Of a stretch of 64,000 nucleotides of DNA, positions 52,119-61,300 are shown piece by piece. Under the pieces are notes generated by a model. The model had not been told where the DNA came from, made no database searches, and saw nothing but the letters and a program-made list of their open reading frames with translations. Each line of letters opens with the position of its first letter. The first letter of the stretch is position 1. The translations under genes and the position numbers were made by a program. Source of the DNA: Nonomuraea montanisoli (GTDB lineage Bacteria > Actinomycetota > Actinomycetes > Streptosporangiales > Streptosporangiaceae); NCBI RefSeq assembly GCF_013363975.1, contig NZ_JABWGN010000001.1, positions 372,001-436,000 on the forward strand. Reading direction: 5' to 3'.

Positions 52119-53681
52119 ATGTCACCACTCGAGCTCGACTTCGACTCCTGTTACCGGGCGGTCTCCGCCCGGGACGCCCGCTTCGACGGGCGTTTCTACA
52201 CGGCGGTGACGACCACGCGCATCTACTGCCGGCCGATCTGCCCGGCGCGCACCCCCGCCTCCAGGAACGTGCGGTTCTACCGGCACGCCGCCTCGGCGGA
52301 GGCCGCCGGCTTCCGGCCGTGCAAGCGGTGCCGGCCCGAGCTGTCCCCGGGCGACCCCGGCTGGGACGTGCGGGGCGACCTCGTCGGCCGGGCGCTGCGC
52401 CTGATCGACGACGGCGCGGCCGACGAGCGGGGCGTGGCCGGGCTGGCCGCGCGGCTGCACATCACCGAGCGCCACCTGCACCGGCTGTTCGTCGCCGAGC
52501 TGGGCGTCGGGCCGCTGGCCGTGGCCAGGACCAAGCGGCTGCTGCTGGCCAAGCAGCTCCTCACGGAGACGGACCTGCCGGTCACGGATGTGGCGTTCGC
52601 CTCCGGGTTCGGCAGCGTGCGGCAGTTCAACGCGGCCATGCGCGAGACGTACGGGTTCACGCCGAGCGAGCTGCGCGCCACGGCCGGCGGCCCCACCCGG
52701 TCCGCCGCCGACGCGCGGAGCTCCCAAGCGCGCGCCGACGGAGCGCGGGCTGACGGAGTGCGGACCGGCCGGGCGCGGGCCGGCGGGACACTGGCCGACG
52801 AGGCACGGGCTGACGGGACACGGGCTGACGGGGCGCGGGCGCCGCTGGTCGGGTCGCCGCTGCGGCTGCGGCTGCACCGGCGGGAGCCGTACGACGTGGA
52901 GGGCGTCTTCTCGTTCCTGACCTCGCGCGCGATCCCGGGCCTGGAGACGGTCACGGCCGGCTCCTACAGCCGGGCCGTGCCCGGAGGCGTCATCACGCTC
53001 ACCCCGCGCCCCGGGCACATCGCGCTGGACGTGGCGGTGGACGACACGCGGCAACTCGCCCGGATCGTGGCCCGCTGCCGCCGCCTGCTCGACCTCGACG
53101 CCGACCCCGGCGCGATCGCCGACGCGCTCGGGCAGACCTCGCTGCGCCCTCTGGTGGAGGCCCGGCCGGGGTTGCGGGTGCCGGGGACGTTCGACGGGTT
53201 CGAGCTGGCGGTGCGGGCCGTGGTGGGGCAGCAGATCTCCGTCGCGGGCGCCCGTACGCTGCTCGGACGCATCGTCACCCGGGCCGGCCGTCCGGCGGGG
53301 GGCGAGAACCCCGAGACGCCCGGCCTGCTGTTCCCCTCGGCCGGCGAGCTGCTGGAGGCCGACCTGGAGGGGCTCGGCCTGACCGGGCGCCGCGTCCTCA
53401 CCCTCAAGGAACTGGCCACCCGGGTGGCGGACGGCCTGCTCGACCTCGACGGCGGCCAGGAGCCCGCCGAGGCCGTGCAGGCTCTGCTCGACGTCCCGGG
53501 CATCGGCCCGTGGACCGCCAGCTACATCGCGCTGCGCGCGCTGCGCGATCCCGACGCCTGGCCCACCGGCGACCTGGTGCTCACCAAGCGCATGGCCGCC
53601 CTGGGCATCCCTCACGACCACATCGAGCGGTGGCGGCCCTGGCGGGCCTACGCCGCCCTGCACCTCTGGAGTTCATCATGA
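52119..53681 (+). CDS. Ada-AlkA fusion: methylphosphotriester sensor/activator plus 3-methyladenine glycosylase
   Basis: 520 residues from ATG 52119 (MSPLELDFDSCYRAV). Residues 8-75 are the Ada zinc domain with four Cys (YCRPICPARTP and PCKRCRPE); one accepts methyl groups from phosphotriesters. Residues 85-180 are an AraC-type HTH (HLHRLFVAELGVGPLAVART). A linker of ADGAR-like repeats (about 195-240) follows. Residues 245-520 are an AlkA glycosylase with VVGQQISVAGARTLLGR and the HhH/Asp region DVPGIGPWTASYIALRALRD. It both senses methylation and excises methylated bases. The ogt gene overlaps its end. Confidence 0.92.
   Translation: MSPLELDFDSCYRAVSARDARFDGRFYTAVTTTRIYCRPICPARTPASRNVRFYRHAASAEAAGFRPCKRCRPELSPGDPGWDVRGDLVGRALRLIDDGAADERGVAGLAARLHITERHLHRLFVAELGVGPLAVARTKRLLLAKQLLTETDLPVTDVAFASGFGSVRQFNAAMRETYGFTPSELRATAGGPTRSAADARSSQARADGARADGVRTGRARAGGTLADEARADGTRADGARAPLVGSPLRLRLHRREPYDVEGVFSFLTSRAIPGLETVTAGSYSRAVPGGVITLTPRPGHIALDVAVDDTRQLARIVARCRRLLDLDADPGAIADALGQTSLRPLVEARPGLRVPGTFDGFELAVRAVVGQQISVAGARTLLGRIVTRAGRPAGGENPETPGLLFPSAGELLEADLEGLGLTGRRVLTLKELATRVADGLLDLDGGQEPAEAVQALLDVPGIGPWTASYIALRALRDPDAWPTGDLVLTKRMAALGIPHDHIERWRPWRAYAALHLWSSS
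52728..52850 (+). repeat. 15-bp coding minisatellite in Ada linker
   Basis: Degenerate units of five codons (ARADG, with ADGVR, ADEAR and ADGTR variants) form the linker between the HTH and glycosylase domains. All changes keep the reading frame. Confidence 0.7.
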
Positions 53682-54184
53682 TCGAAGCACAGGTCCTGCC
53701 CACCCCGATCGGCTCCCTCTCCCTGCTCGTACGGCAGGGCGTGCTGGTCGCGGCCGGTTTCACCGGCGAGCCCGGCGAGATGCTGGCCCGGCTCACGCCG
53801 GAGCTCCAGGCGGAGGGCATGAAGGTCGTGGACGACCTCGGCCCCATCAGCCAGGCGGTGCGCGACTACTTCGACGGCGACCTCGACGCGCTCGACGAGA
53901 TCCCGGTCGAGCAGCCGGGCAGCGCGACCCGCAAGCGGCTCCACCAGGCGCTGCGCGAGGTCCGGGCGGGCACCACGGTGTCGTACGCGGAGCTGGCCGA
54001 GCGGGCCGGCCTGCCGCGGACGGCGGCCAGGGTGGCGGGCTCGGCCTGCTCCCAGAACCTCATCGCGCCGTTCGTGCCGTGCCACCGCGTGCTGCCCAGC
54101 AGCGGCGGCTACGGCGGCTACCTCTACGGCGTGCCGGTCAAGGAGTGGCTGCTCGCGCACGAGTCCGCGAACCGCGCCTCCTGA
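53678..54184 (+). CDS. ogt: Methylated-DNA-protein-cysteine methyltransferase
   Basis: 168 residues. The active-site PCHRVLPSSGGYGGYLYG with the acceptor Cys, and the HTH-like GLPRTAARVAGSACSQN, are complete. It takes methyl groups from O6-methylguanine in a single-use reaction. The ATG lies in an ATGA overlap with the ada-alkA stop, making a repair operon. Its last 61 bases overlap the convergent MFS gene. Confidence 0.95.
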   Translation: MIEAQVLPTPIGSLSLLVRQGVLVAAGFTGEPGEMLARLTPELQAEGMKVVDDLGPISQAVRDYFDGDLDALDEIPVEQPGSATRKRLHQALREVRAGTTVSYAELAERAGLPRTAARVAGSACSQNLIAPFVPCHRVLPSSGGYGGYLYGVPVKEWLLAHESANRAS

Positions 54185-55335
54185 TCCCGCGTTCGTACGC
54201 GCTGGGCGTGGAGTCCCGCCACGGCCGCCACCGCCAGCCCGGCGACGCCGAGCAGGCCGGCGGTCCAGGCGGGAGCCACGTACCCGAGCCCGGCCTCGAT
54301 CGTGAGGCCGGCCGTGAACGAGCCGATGGCGTTGCCCACGTTGAAGGCGCCGATGTTGGCGGCCGAGGCCAGCGTGGGCGCGCCCGCCGCGGCGTCCAGC
54401 ACGCGGGTCTGCAGCGGCGGCACCGTGGCGAACCCCGCCAAGCCGAACAGCGCGATCACCACCATGAACGCGATCTGGTTGCGCGCGACCAGCGCGAGCA
54501 CGACGGCCAGCACCGTGAGCAGCCCGACCGAGCCGTAGATGGCCGGCATGACGGCCCGGTCGGCGAGCCGCCCGCCGAGAAGATTGCCCACGACGAGCCC
54601 GACGCCGAACAGCGCCATGACCACGGGCACCGCACCGGCGGAGAACCCGCCGACGTCGGTCATCATGGGCGCCACGAACGTGATGACCGCGAACACCGGG
54701 GCGAATCCGAACACCGTCATCGCCAGCGCCAGCCACACCCCGCCCGAGCGGAACGTGGCCAGCTCGCGCAGCACGCCGCCCTCAGGGCGCGGCCGGCGCG
54801 GCACCAGGGCCAGCACGCCGGCGAAGCCGACCACGCCGATCGCGACGACCAGCCAGAACGTGGCCCGCCAGCCGAGACTCTGGCCGACCCAGGTGCCGAG
54901 CGGCACGCCGGCCACGTTGGCCAGGGTCAGGCCGGTGAACATGAGCGCGATGGCGCTGGCCCGCTTCTGCGGCGCGACGAGGTCGGCGGCCACCACGGAG
55001 CCGACGCCGAAGTAGGCGCCGTGCGCGAAGGCGGCCAGCACCCGGCCCACCATGAGCACGCCGTACGAGGGCGCGAGCGCGGAGAGCAGGTTGCCGGCGA
55101 TGAACAGCACCATCAGGGCCAGCAGCATGGTCTTGCGGGGCAGCCGGCCGCCGAGCATGGTCAGCGGCGGTCCGCCGACGGCCACGCCCAGCGCGTACCC
55201 GGAGACCAGCAGACCGGCGGTGGGGATGGTGACACCGAAGTCCGCCGCCAGGTCGGGCAGCAGCCCGTTGATGATGAACTCCGTGGTCCCGATGCCGAAG
55301 GCGCTGATCGCGAGGGCGAACAGAGCGAGAGGCAT
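54124..55335 (-). CDS. MFS transporter, DHA1 family
   Basis: 403 residues with 12 hydrophobic segments. LALFALAISAFGIGTTEFII and the loop GGRLPRKTMLLAL mark the AraJ/arabinose-efflux-like group. The last 30 residues are hydrophilic and are encoded partly opposite the ogt 3' end. It is divergent from a MarR regulator, with a long inverted repeat between, so expression is probably induced by a drug-like ligand. Confidence 0.9.
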   Translation of the reverse strand: MPLALFALAISAFGIGTTEFIINGLLPDLAADFGVTIPTAGLLVSGYALGVAVGGPPLTMLGGRLPRKTMLLALMVLFIAGNLLSALAPSYGVLMVGRVLAAFAHGAYFGVGSVVAADLVAPQKRASAIALMFTGLTLANVAGVPLGTWVGQSLGWRATFWLVVAIGVVGFAGVLALVPRRPRPEGGVLRELATFRSGGVWLALAMTVFGFAPVFAVITFVAPMMTDVGGFSAGAVPVVMALFGVGLVVGNLLGGRLADRAVMPAIYGSVGLLTVLAVVLALVARNQIAFMVVIALFGLAGFATVPPLQTRVLDAAAGAPTLASAANIGAFNVGNAIGSFTAGLTIEAGLGYVAPAWTAGLLGVAGLAVAAVAGLHAQRVRTRDQEARFADSCASSHSLTGTP

Positions 55336-55354
55336 AGAATACTCCTCAGACGAC

Positions 55355-55393
55355 GTTAGTAAGCGTGAGCATTATTTGCACACGCCGACTAAC
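55355..55393. promoter_or_regulatory. Inverted repeat between MFS and MarR genes
   Basis: GTTAGT (55355) and ACTAAC (55388) plus inner CGTG (55364) and CACG (55381) are symmetric about one centre with 13 bases between the inner arms. The centre is AT-rich (ATTATTTG) and may hold a -10. Position suits MarR repression of both genes. Confidence 0.7.
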
Positions 55394-55424
55394 TCACACT
55401 ACAACGATGTCTGGGAGGTGTCAC

Positions 55425-55856
55425 ATGCCGCTGCCCGATGACGCCGCTGAGGCCCGCGCGCAGGGCTGGCGCCGGCTCGCCGCGCTGCACGCGCGCATCG
55501 AGGACCGGCTGGAGAAGGCCCTGCAGAAGCAGCACGAGCTGAGTGTGAGCGAATACACCGTGCTCGACGTGCTCGCCGGGCAGGACGGCTGGCACATGCG
55601 CATGCAGCAGCTCGCCCGCGCGGTCGTGCTCAGCCAGAGCGCCACCACCAGGCTCGTCACCCGGCTGGAGAACCGCGGCCTGCTCCGCCGGTACCTGTGC
55701 GAGGACGACCGGCGCGGCATCTACTCCGAGGTGACTCCGGAGGGGCGGGAGCTGCTCGCCGCGGCCGAGCCGACGCACGACACGGTCCTGAAGGAGGTGC
55801 TGGCGGAGGCGGCCGAGGTGCCCGAGCTGGCCCCTCTGGCCGCCGTCATCGCCTGA
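55425..55856 (+). CDS. MarR-family regulator
   Basis: 143 residues from ATG 55425, preceded by GGGAGG. Winged helix at residues 33-105: LSVSEYTVLDVLAG, the recognition helix VLSQSATTRLVTRLENRGLL and the wing CEDDRRGIYSEVTPEG. It probably binds the inverted repeat upstream and is released by a small aromatic ligand. No unusual features. Confidence 0.92.
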   Translation: MPLPDDAAEARAQGWRRLAALHARIEDRLEKALQKQHELSVSEYTVLDVLAGQDGWHMRMQQLARAVVLSQSATTRLVTRLENRGLLRRYLCEDDRRGIYSEVTPEGRELLAAAEPTHDTVLKEVLAEAAEVPELAPLAAVIA

Positions 55857-55983
55857 TCTCTCGCCGCCGCCGCGCACCCGACGCCGCCGCGCAGCCGGCG
55901 CCGCCGCGCAGCCGACGCCGTCGTGCCGCTTGGGGCCGCGCGCTCAGCCGGTGGTGCCCGTCGCGCCGGTTGGGGAGGCTCGC

Positions 55984-57348
55984 TCAGCCGGTTGTGCCGT
56001 CGTCGCGGACGCTGCTCTGCACCTCGCCGACCGGCACGTCCCGCGTGACACCCACCCGCACCGGCTGGTACTGCACGTCCACTCCCGGGTTGGCCACCTC
56101 CACCGGCCAGACCGTCGTCACCGTGAGCTGGTACACCTCGCGCGGCTGGTCGAGCGACGCGCGCAGGTAGCTCACGCCGCAGCTGTACGTGCCGCCCTTC
56201 ACGTACGGCTTGCCCGCCGGCCCGCAGTCCTCCGCCACCTTCGCCCGGTCGCCGGAGGTGCCCGGGTCGATGTCGATGCTCTTGAGCGTGGCCACCACGG
56301 TCGCGCTCATGACGCCGGGCAGGGTCGCCGTGGCCGTCCGCCTCGTCTCGCCGACGCCGTCCAGCCATACCCAGGTCGGCAGGTTGACGAAGCTCTTGGC
56401 GTCGGGGTTCAGCCGGACCTTGGGCTCGGGCACCGTCAGCGCGGCCCGCGCGATGTCGGTCAGCTCGCGGATCGTGATGCCCTGGGGCGGCGTGGTGTCG
56501 GGCGGCACGAAGATGAACATCTCCAGCCCCGTCCAGCAGGAGATGCCCCGCGGGTCGTCCTCGTTGTAGGCGGGGGTCCACCAGCGCCCCTCTTTGCCGA
56601 TCTTGTCCTTGAACTGCTCCAGGAAGCGCAGGAAGCTCTCCTCACCGGCCTTGATCCGGTTGAAGTGGGTGGCCGAGTCGGACTGCTGCTTGAGCATCTC
56701 CTCCGGGGTCGGGCCCGGCTCGTACCAGCAGGGGCTGGTCAGCCGGTAGCCGTCGCGCCGGCCGGCCCTGACGCCGTTGCCGCTGAGCACGATCCGCGAG
56801 TTCTTGAGGCTGATGACGCTGGTGCGCCCCTTCTGCGCCCCCGTCACCTCGGGAGAGCCGCCGCCGGGATCGCGCGCGGGAGCCATTTCGCGTACGGCTG
56901 CGGCGACGCGAACACCCGCGGCGGCGTGGCCCTGGACCGCCACGGCGGCGACCCCCTGGACTGCCGCAGCCGCGGGAACCCCCGGAACGCCCGGAGCCAC
57001 CGCGACGCTTCGAACGCCCGCGGCGCGCTGGACGCCCGCGACGCTTCGGACCACCGCGGCGCTTCGGACCACCGCGGCGCTTTGGACGCCCACAGCCGTG
57101 GCAACCCCCGAGACAGGGGGCGCCGCCGCGACGTTTTGAATGCCCGCGACGTTCTGGAAGCTTGCAACCTTCCGGACGCTTGCGACGGGCCGGACGCTCG
57201 CGACAGGCTGGACGCTTGCGACAGGCCGGACGCTTGCGACGGTTGGGACGCTCACGGCGACGGTGCCGTCGATCGCCGGGGCGTTCGCGTGGACGCCTGC
57301 GGCGGTCGTCAGCAGGCCGGCGACCAGCGTCGCGATCAGTGGCTTCAT
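55984..57348 (-). CDS. Secreted protein with N-terminal valine-rich repeats
   Basis: 454 residues from ATG 57348, in an ATGA overlap with the lipoprotein gene; a GTG nine bases earlier is possible. A signal peptide (MKPLIATLVAGLLTTAAGVHA) is followed by 18-bp-encoded VASVRP-like repeats (residues 30-75) and a further Val/Ala-rich stretch to about 165. The rest is a mixed domain with several Cys (SPCWYEPGP, ISCWTGLEMF, EDCGPAG, YSCGVSYL) and a strand-rich C-terminus. Family not recognised. Last gene of the Tad-like operon, so perhaps exported with it. Confidence 0.7.
   Translation of the reverse strand: MKPLIATLVAGLLTTAAGVHANAPAIDGTVAVSVPTVASVRPVASVQPVASVRPVASVRKVASFQNVAGIQNVAAAPPVSGVATAVGVQSAAVVRSAAVVRSVAGVQRAAGVRSVAVAPGVPGVPAAAAVQGVAAVAVQGHAAAGVRVAAAVREMAPARDPGGGSPEVTGAQKGRTSVISLKNSRIVLSGNGVRAGRRDGYRLTSPCWYEPGPTPEEMLKQQSDSATHFNRIKAGEESFLRFLEQFKDKIGKEGRWWTPAYNEDDPRGISCWTGLEMFIFVPPDTTPPQGITIRELTDIARAALTVPEPKVRLNPDAKSFVNLPTWVWLDGVGETRRTATATLPGVMSATVVATLKSIDIDPGTSGDRAKVAEDCGPAGKPYVKGGTYSCGVSYLRASLDQPREVYQLTVTTVWPVEVANPGVDVQYQPVRVGVTRDVPVGEVQSSVRDDGTTG
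57120..57260 (-). repeat. 18-bp coding repeats
   Basis: About six six-codon units encode VASVRP, VASVQP, VASVRP, VASVRK, VASFQN and VAGIQN. The outer copies are more diverged than the inner ones, as in slippage arrays. Confidence 0.75.
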
Positions 57349-58319
57349 CGGCTGCACCCTTCCTCACCGGTCACGAAGGTCCGGATGCGCCACACACCGC
57401 CGTCGTAGCGGTGCGCGGCCACGCCCTGCATGTACGGGGCGCGCGTCCAGGCGGGCTGCCGCGAGACCGCCTTGCCGGTGCGCGTGGACACCAGGCGCAC
57501 CCCCGTCTCGTCGACGCACGCGTTGACCTGCGCGCCCTTACCCATGACGGACGCGACACGCAGGTTGTACAGGCGGGCGACGCCGCGCAGAGTCCGCTCC
57601 TGGTCGGCGAACTCGTCCACCCACCGGCCGGCGATGTCCACGGCGTCGTACTCCAGGTTGTCGAGGTATCCGTCGTCACCGGTGACGACGGCTCGGCGCG
57701 AAGCCACGTAGTAGTCGGCGACGAGCCGCACCAGCGGATCGGCCCCGGACGGCCACTCGATGCGGACCCGCAGCGCGTCGCCGATCCGCACCGTCTGGGT
57801 GCCGCGCGGGACCGCCGGGCTGCCCGCCGACGGCTTGCCCGAGCTTTCCGCGCTCGGCGGGGTGCTGAGGGTGTCGGCCGTGCTCGGGGTGCCTGGCTCG
57901 CGGGAGGCGCCGACGGCCGGCGTGCCCGTGCCCGAGCCGTCCCCCGGCGTGTACGGGCGCGCGGCCTCACCGCATCCGGCGAGCACGACGGACGCGGCCA
58001 GCACCAGCGCCACGAAACCTCTCAAGCGCCCGGCCCCAGGCACACCACCGGCCCTCTCACCGAGCCGGACCCTGCGCACGGTCCGCGCGCCAAGAGAGGG
58101 GATCGGGCCCAGCCGAAACCCCCGCACAGTACGCGCGCCACCAACCGTCCAGCCCAGCCGGAACCCCCGCACGGCCCGCGCGCCGCCGACCATCTCACCC
58201 AGTCGGAATCCCCGCACGGTCCGCGCGCCGAGGGAGGGGATCAGGCCCAGCCGGAACCCCCGCACACTACGCGCGCCACCAGCCGTCCCGCCCACCCGGA
58301 ACCCTCCTGCGGATGTCAT
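57345..58319 (-). CDS. Lipoprotein-like protein with N-terminal basic repeat extension
   Basis: 324 residues from ATG 58319, fixed by an ATGA overlap with the upstream gene. Residues 9-86 are five tandem units built on GARTVRGFRLG. Only then comes a hydrophobic segment with a lipobox-like VVLAGC (Cys116), which is far from the N-terminus for lipidation; GTG near residue 93 would give a normal lipoprotein. The exported part has a Ser/Pro/Thr linker and a domain with WPSGADPLVRLVADYYVASR and YDGGVWRIRTFVTGEEGC, like small mycobacterial Mce-associated or TadE-locus proteins. Function unknown. Confidence 0.7.
   Translation of the reverse strand: MTSAGGFRVGGTAGGARSVRGFRLGLIPSLGARTVRGFRLGEMVGGARAVRGFRLGWTVGGARTVRGFRLGPIPSLGARTVRRVRLGERAGGVPGAGRLRGFVALVLAASVVLAGCGEAARPYTPGDGSGTGTPAVGASREPGTPSTADTLSTPPSAESSGKPSAGSPAVPRGTQTVRIGDALRVRIEWPSGADPLVRLVADYYVASRRAVVTGDDGYLDNLEYDAVDIAGRWVDEFADQERTLRGVARLYNLRVASVMGKGAQVNACVDETGVRLVSTRTGKAVSRQPAWTRAPYMQGVAAHRYDGGVWRIRTFVTGEEGCSR
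58063..58293 (-). repeat. 45/48-bp coding minisatellite with A-B-C-A-B order
   Basis: Units start at 58063 (48), 58111 (45), 58156 (45), 58201 (48) and 58249 (45). Units one and four share a GAGGGGATC-type tail, and units two and five share CGCGCCACCA. All share GGAACCCCCGCAC-like heads. The order shows that a 138-base block was duplicated. Unit lengths are multiples of three. Confidence 0.85.
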
Positions 58320-61300
58320 GCCGTCGACTCCCTCACCACGTGGATGCGCCAGGCGGGCAACAGCTCATCGATCAGCGCCTCGGTCTCCGGCGCCAGCCCG
58401 CCCGTGTAGGCGTACGCCCCCGATCTCCTGGTCAGCGCGTCGACCACCGCACGCAGCCGCACGAAGTCGCGCGTCGCGTGCGTCGCGCGCAGCAGGTCGC
58501 GCCACAACCCCTCGTCGTCGGCCGCGAGCAGCAACGCCGCCCGTACGGCCGCCACCGCCGCCTCCGGCTCCCGCTGCGCGAGCCGTAGCTCGCACAGCCG
58601 GTGGGCCGCGTCGGCGACGGCAGCCGACACGTCGTACTCCAGATCGTCGGCCGCCAGCCAGGCGTACCGGCCCGGCGGCCGCCCGCTCAGCAGCGGGCCG
58701 CGCACCAGTCCGAGGGCCCGTTCGAGCAGGACGGTCCGCGCCGCCGTGTCGCGATGCGACCGGCGCACCAGCTCGCGGAACAGCGCCCAGTCCGTACGCA
58801 CCCCCGGCCCGAGGCTCAGCCGGCCCGCCTCGTCCACCCGCAGGTGCGCCTCGCCGAGCCAGTCGGCCACCCGCGCGATCGTGGCGTCGCGGACCATGGC
58901 CTGCACACCGCGTGGCCACAGCACGCCGCCCAGGACGACCGGGTGGACCCCGCCGGGATGCGTGGCCAGGTACACCAGCATCTCCGCGGCCAGCGCCATC
59001 CGGCCCTCCTCCAGCGGGGCGAGCCCGGCGATCTCGATCGGGCCGAGCATCCGGACCTCCACCGCGGGGGGCTGGAGGTCCTCCAGCGGCTCGGCGTCGG
59101 CGATCGGCTCGCCGTCGTACCGGCCGGCCGTACGGAACAGCTCGACGAGCGCCTGGTAGTGGCGGCGCGGCAGGAGCTGGGCGGTCACCTCGAACCCCAG
59201 CTCGGCGATTCTCGCCTTGCCCTCCGGGGTGATCTCCAGGGTCCAGGTGGCGTGGGGGACGTCGCCGGTCACCACGTAGCCGGCCGTGTCGTTGCGCGCG
59301 AGCAGCGCCAGCCGGCGGGCCTCCTCCTGGGTGGGGGTGACGGCCGACAGCAGGTAGTGGGCGTCGCGCCGGCGACCCGTGATGCGGCCGGTCAGCACCT
59401 CCTGGCGGGGGGCGGCGGACGCCTCCAGTTCCGGAAGCACCTCGGCCAGGCTGCCCACCGACCGCACCCGGTCGGGCGCGATCGCGGTCAGCTCCTCGCC
59501 GAACCCGACGAGCGTGATGCTCATGCCGTCGGACCAGCGGTTGGTGGCGAGCTCGACGGCCAGCGCGGCGAGCGCCGCGGTGGTCTGCGGGCCCCGGATG
59601 TTGATCAGACCTTGTGCCGCCTCCAGGTCGACGAGCACCCTGCCGCCCGCGTCGGTGCCCAGCGACACGAGCCCGGGGTACGGGGCACCCGGCCTGCCGC
59701 CCACCGAACCCGGCCCACCACCCGCGTACGGCACACCACCCGCCGCACCTGACCCACCAGCCGCGTAGGGCACACCACCCGGCCTACCACCGGCGAGACC
59801 CGACCCACCACCCGCGTACGGCACACCACCCGCCGGACCAGACCCACCACCCGCGTACGGCCTCAGCCCAGCGACATCACCGGTAACAGTGGCGGTGGCG
59901 GTGGCATGGGCGGTGGCGGTGAATGCGGCCGTGGCGTCCCAGCGCTCGGCCAGCAGGCGTCCCTCGTGCGCGGGCAGCCGCCACACCTGGCCGCCGTCCT
60001 GCACGGTCCACGGGGCGGGGGCGTCGCCGTCCGGTGGATGGATCCACAGGTCGAGGTTGCGGGCCGACAGGTGCGCCGCGTACACGGTCGGCGGTGTGCG
60101 GCCCTGTGCGGCCAGTTCGGCGCCCAGCACCCGAAGACCGATGTCCAGCAGGCGCGTGCCGGGGGCGTCGGCGCCGATGCGCAGGGCGACCTCGGCGCTG
60201 GCCGCGTCGCCGCGCGGCCGCGCGATGCGACGGCCGAACGCGCGCCGCCACAGCTGCTCGCGGCGCCGCCGGCCGAGCAACGCCAGCAGCCCGGCGGCGG
60301 CCAGCGAGGCGCCCGCCAGGTAGTCGACGAGGTCGAGGCCCTGCTGCTCGCGCTGATCCTGCTGTTGCTGTTGGGGGGCCTGGTGGTGTTCGGGGCCCTG
60401 CCGTTGGGGGGATTGGTGCCTCGGGGCGTGGTGCGTGACCTCCTGGCGTACCTCGTCGGCGGCGCGCCCGGGCCCCGTGGAGACCCGCCCCGGATGCTCG
60501 CGCAGGGTCTGCGCCCGCGCCTGGTCGGCGGGGACGACGTGCGCGTGACGGGCGTCGTCGGGCATGTCGAGCACCCAGCCCGGCCTGATCAGGTCGGCCA
60601 TCCGCAGGCGGGTGCCGTCGGGCTGTTCCTTGTGCTGGTTGAGCCGGAAGATCTCGGGATACCGGCGGCCGTCGCCGAGGCACTTCTCGGCGATCTCCCA
60701 CAGGCTCTCGTGGTGGCGGCCGTGAGGCGGCTGCACGACGTACACCTTCTTCGCACGCGCCGTCTGGGGCTGTTCCTCCGGCTGGTCGGCGATCGGCGCG
60801 GTGAAGGCGACGGCGGCCACGGGCGGCGCGGCGGGCGGCGTCATGCCGAGGCGCGCGATGGGCACGGCCACGGCCCCGGCGGTGAACAGCAGCAGGACCG
60901 CCGAGACGAGCCGGTTGGCCAGCGCCTGGGTGGTCCCGGAGAACGGGACCCGGGCCGGCATGCCGACCCGGCGCACTCCCGCGTAGACCTCGACCATGAC
61001 GCACGCGACGAGCTGCAGCCAGGCGATCCACACGAACAGGACGAGGATGGCCACGATCGTCGACGGCCCGACGCTGCTGGTGAGCAGGTCGAGGTCGAGC
61101 AGTTCGGGGGCGATGGGCGGCCCGGCGAACCTCAGCAGCGCGTACGGCACGCCACCGACGAGCGCGACCAGGACGACGAGGGCCCCGAGCCCGGCGGCCA
61201 CGTCCCCGGAACCTCGGCGGGGGGAGACACGCGCGTGCCCAGGTCCCTGACCGCGCGCCTGCCCCGGTCCTTGACCGCGAGCCTGCCCACGTCCCTGACC

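Noticed and set aside
58063..58293. Possible CRISPR array
   Set aside because: Units are joined directly with no unique spacers, they diverge from each other, are multiples of three and lie in a coding frame.
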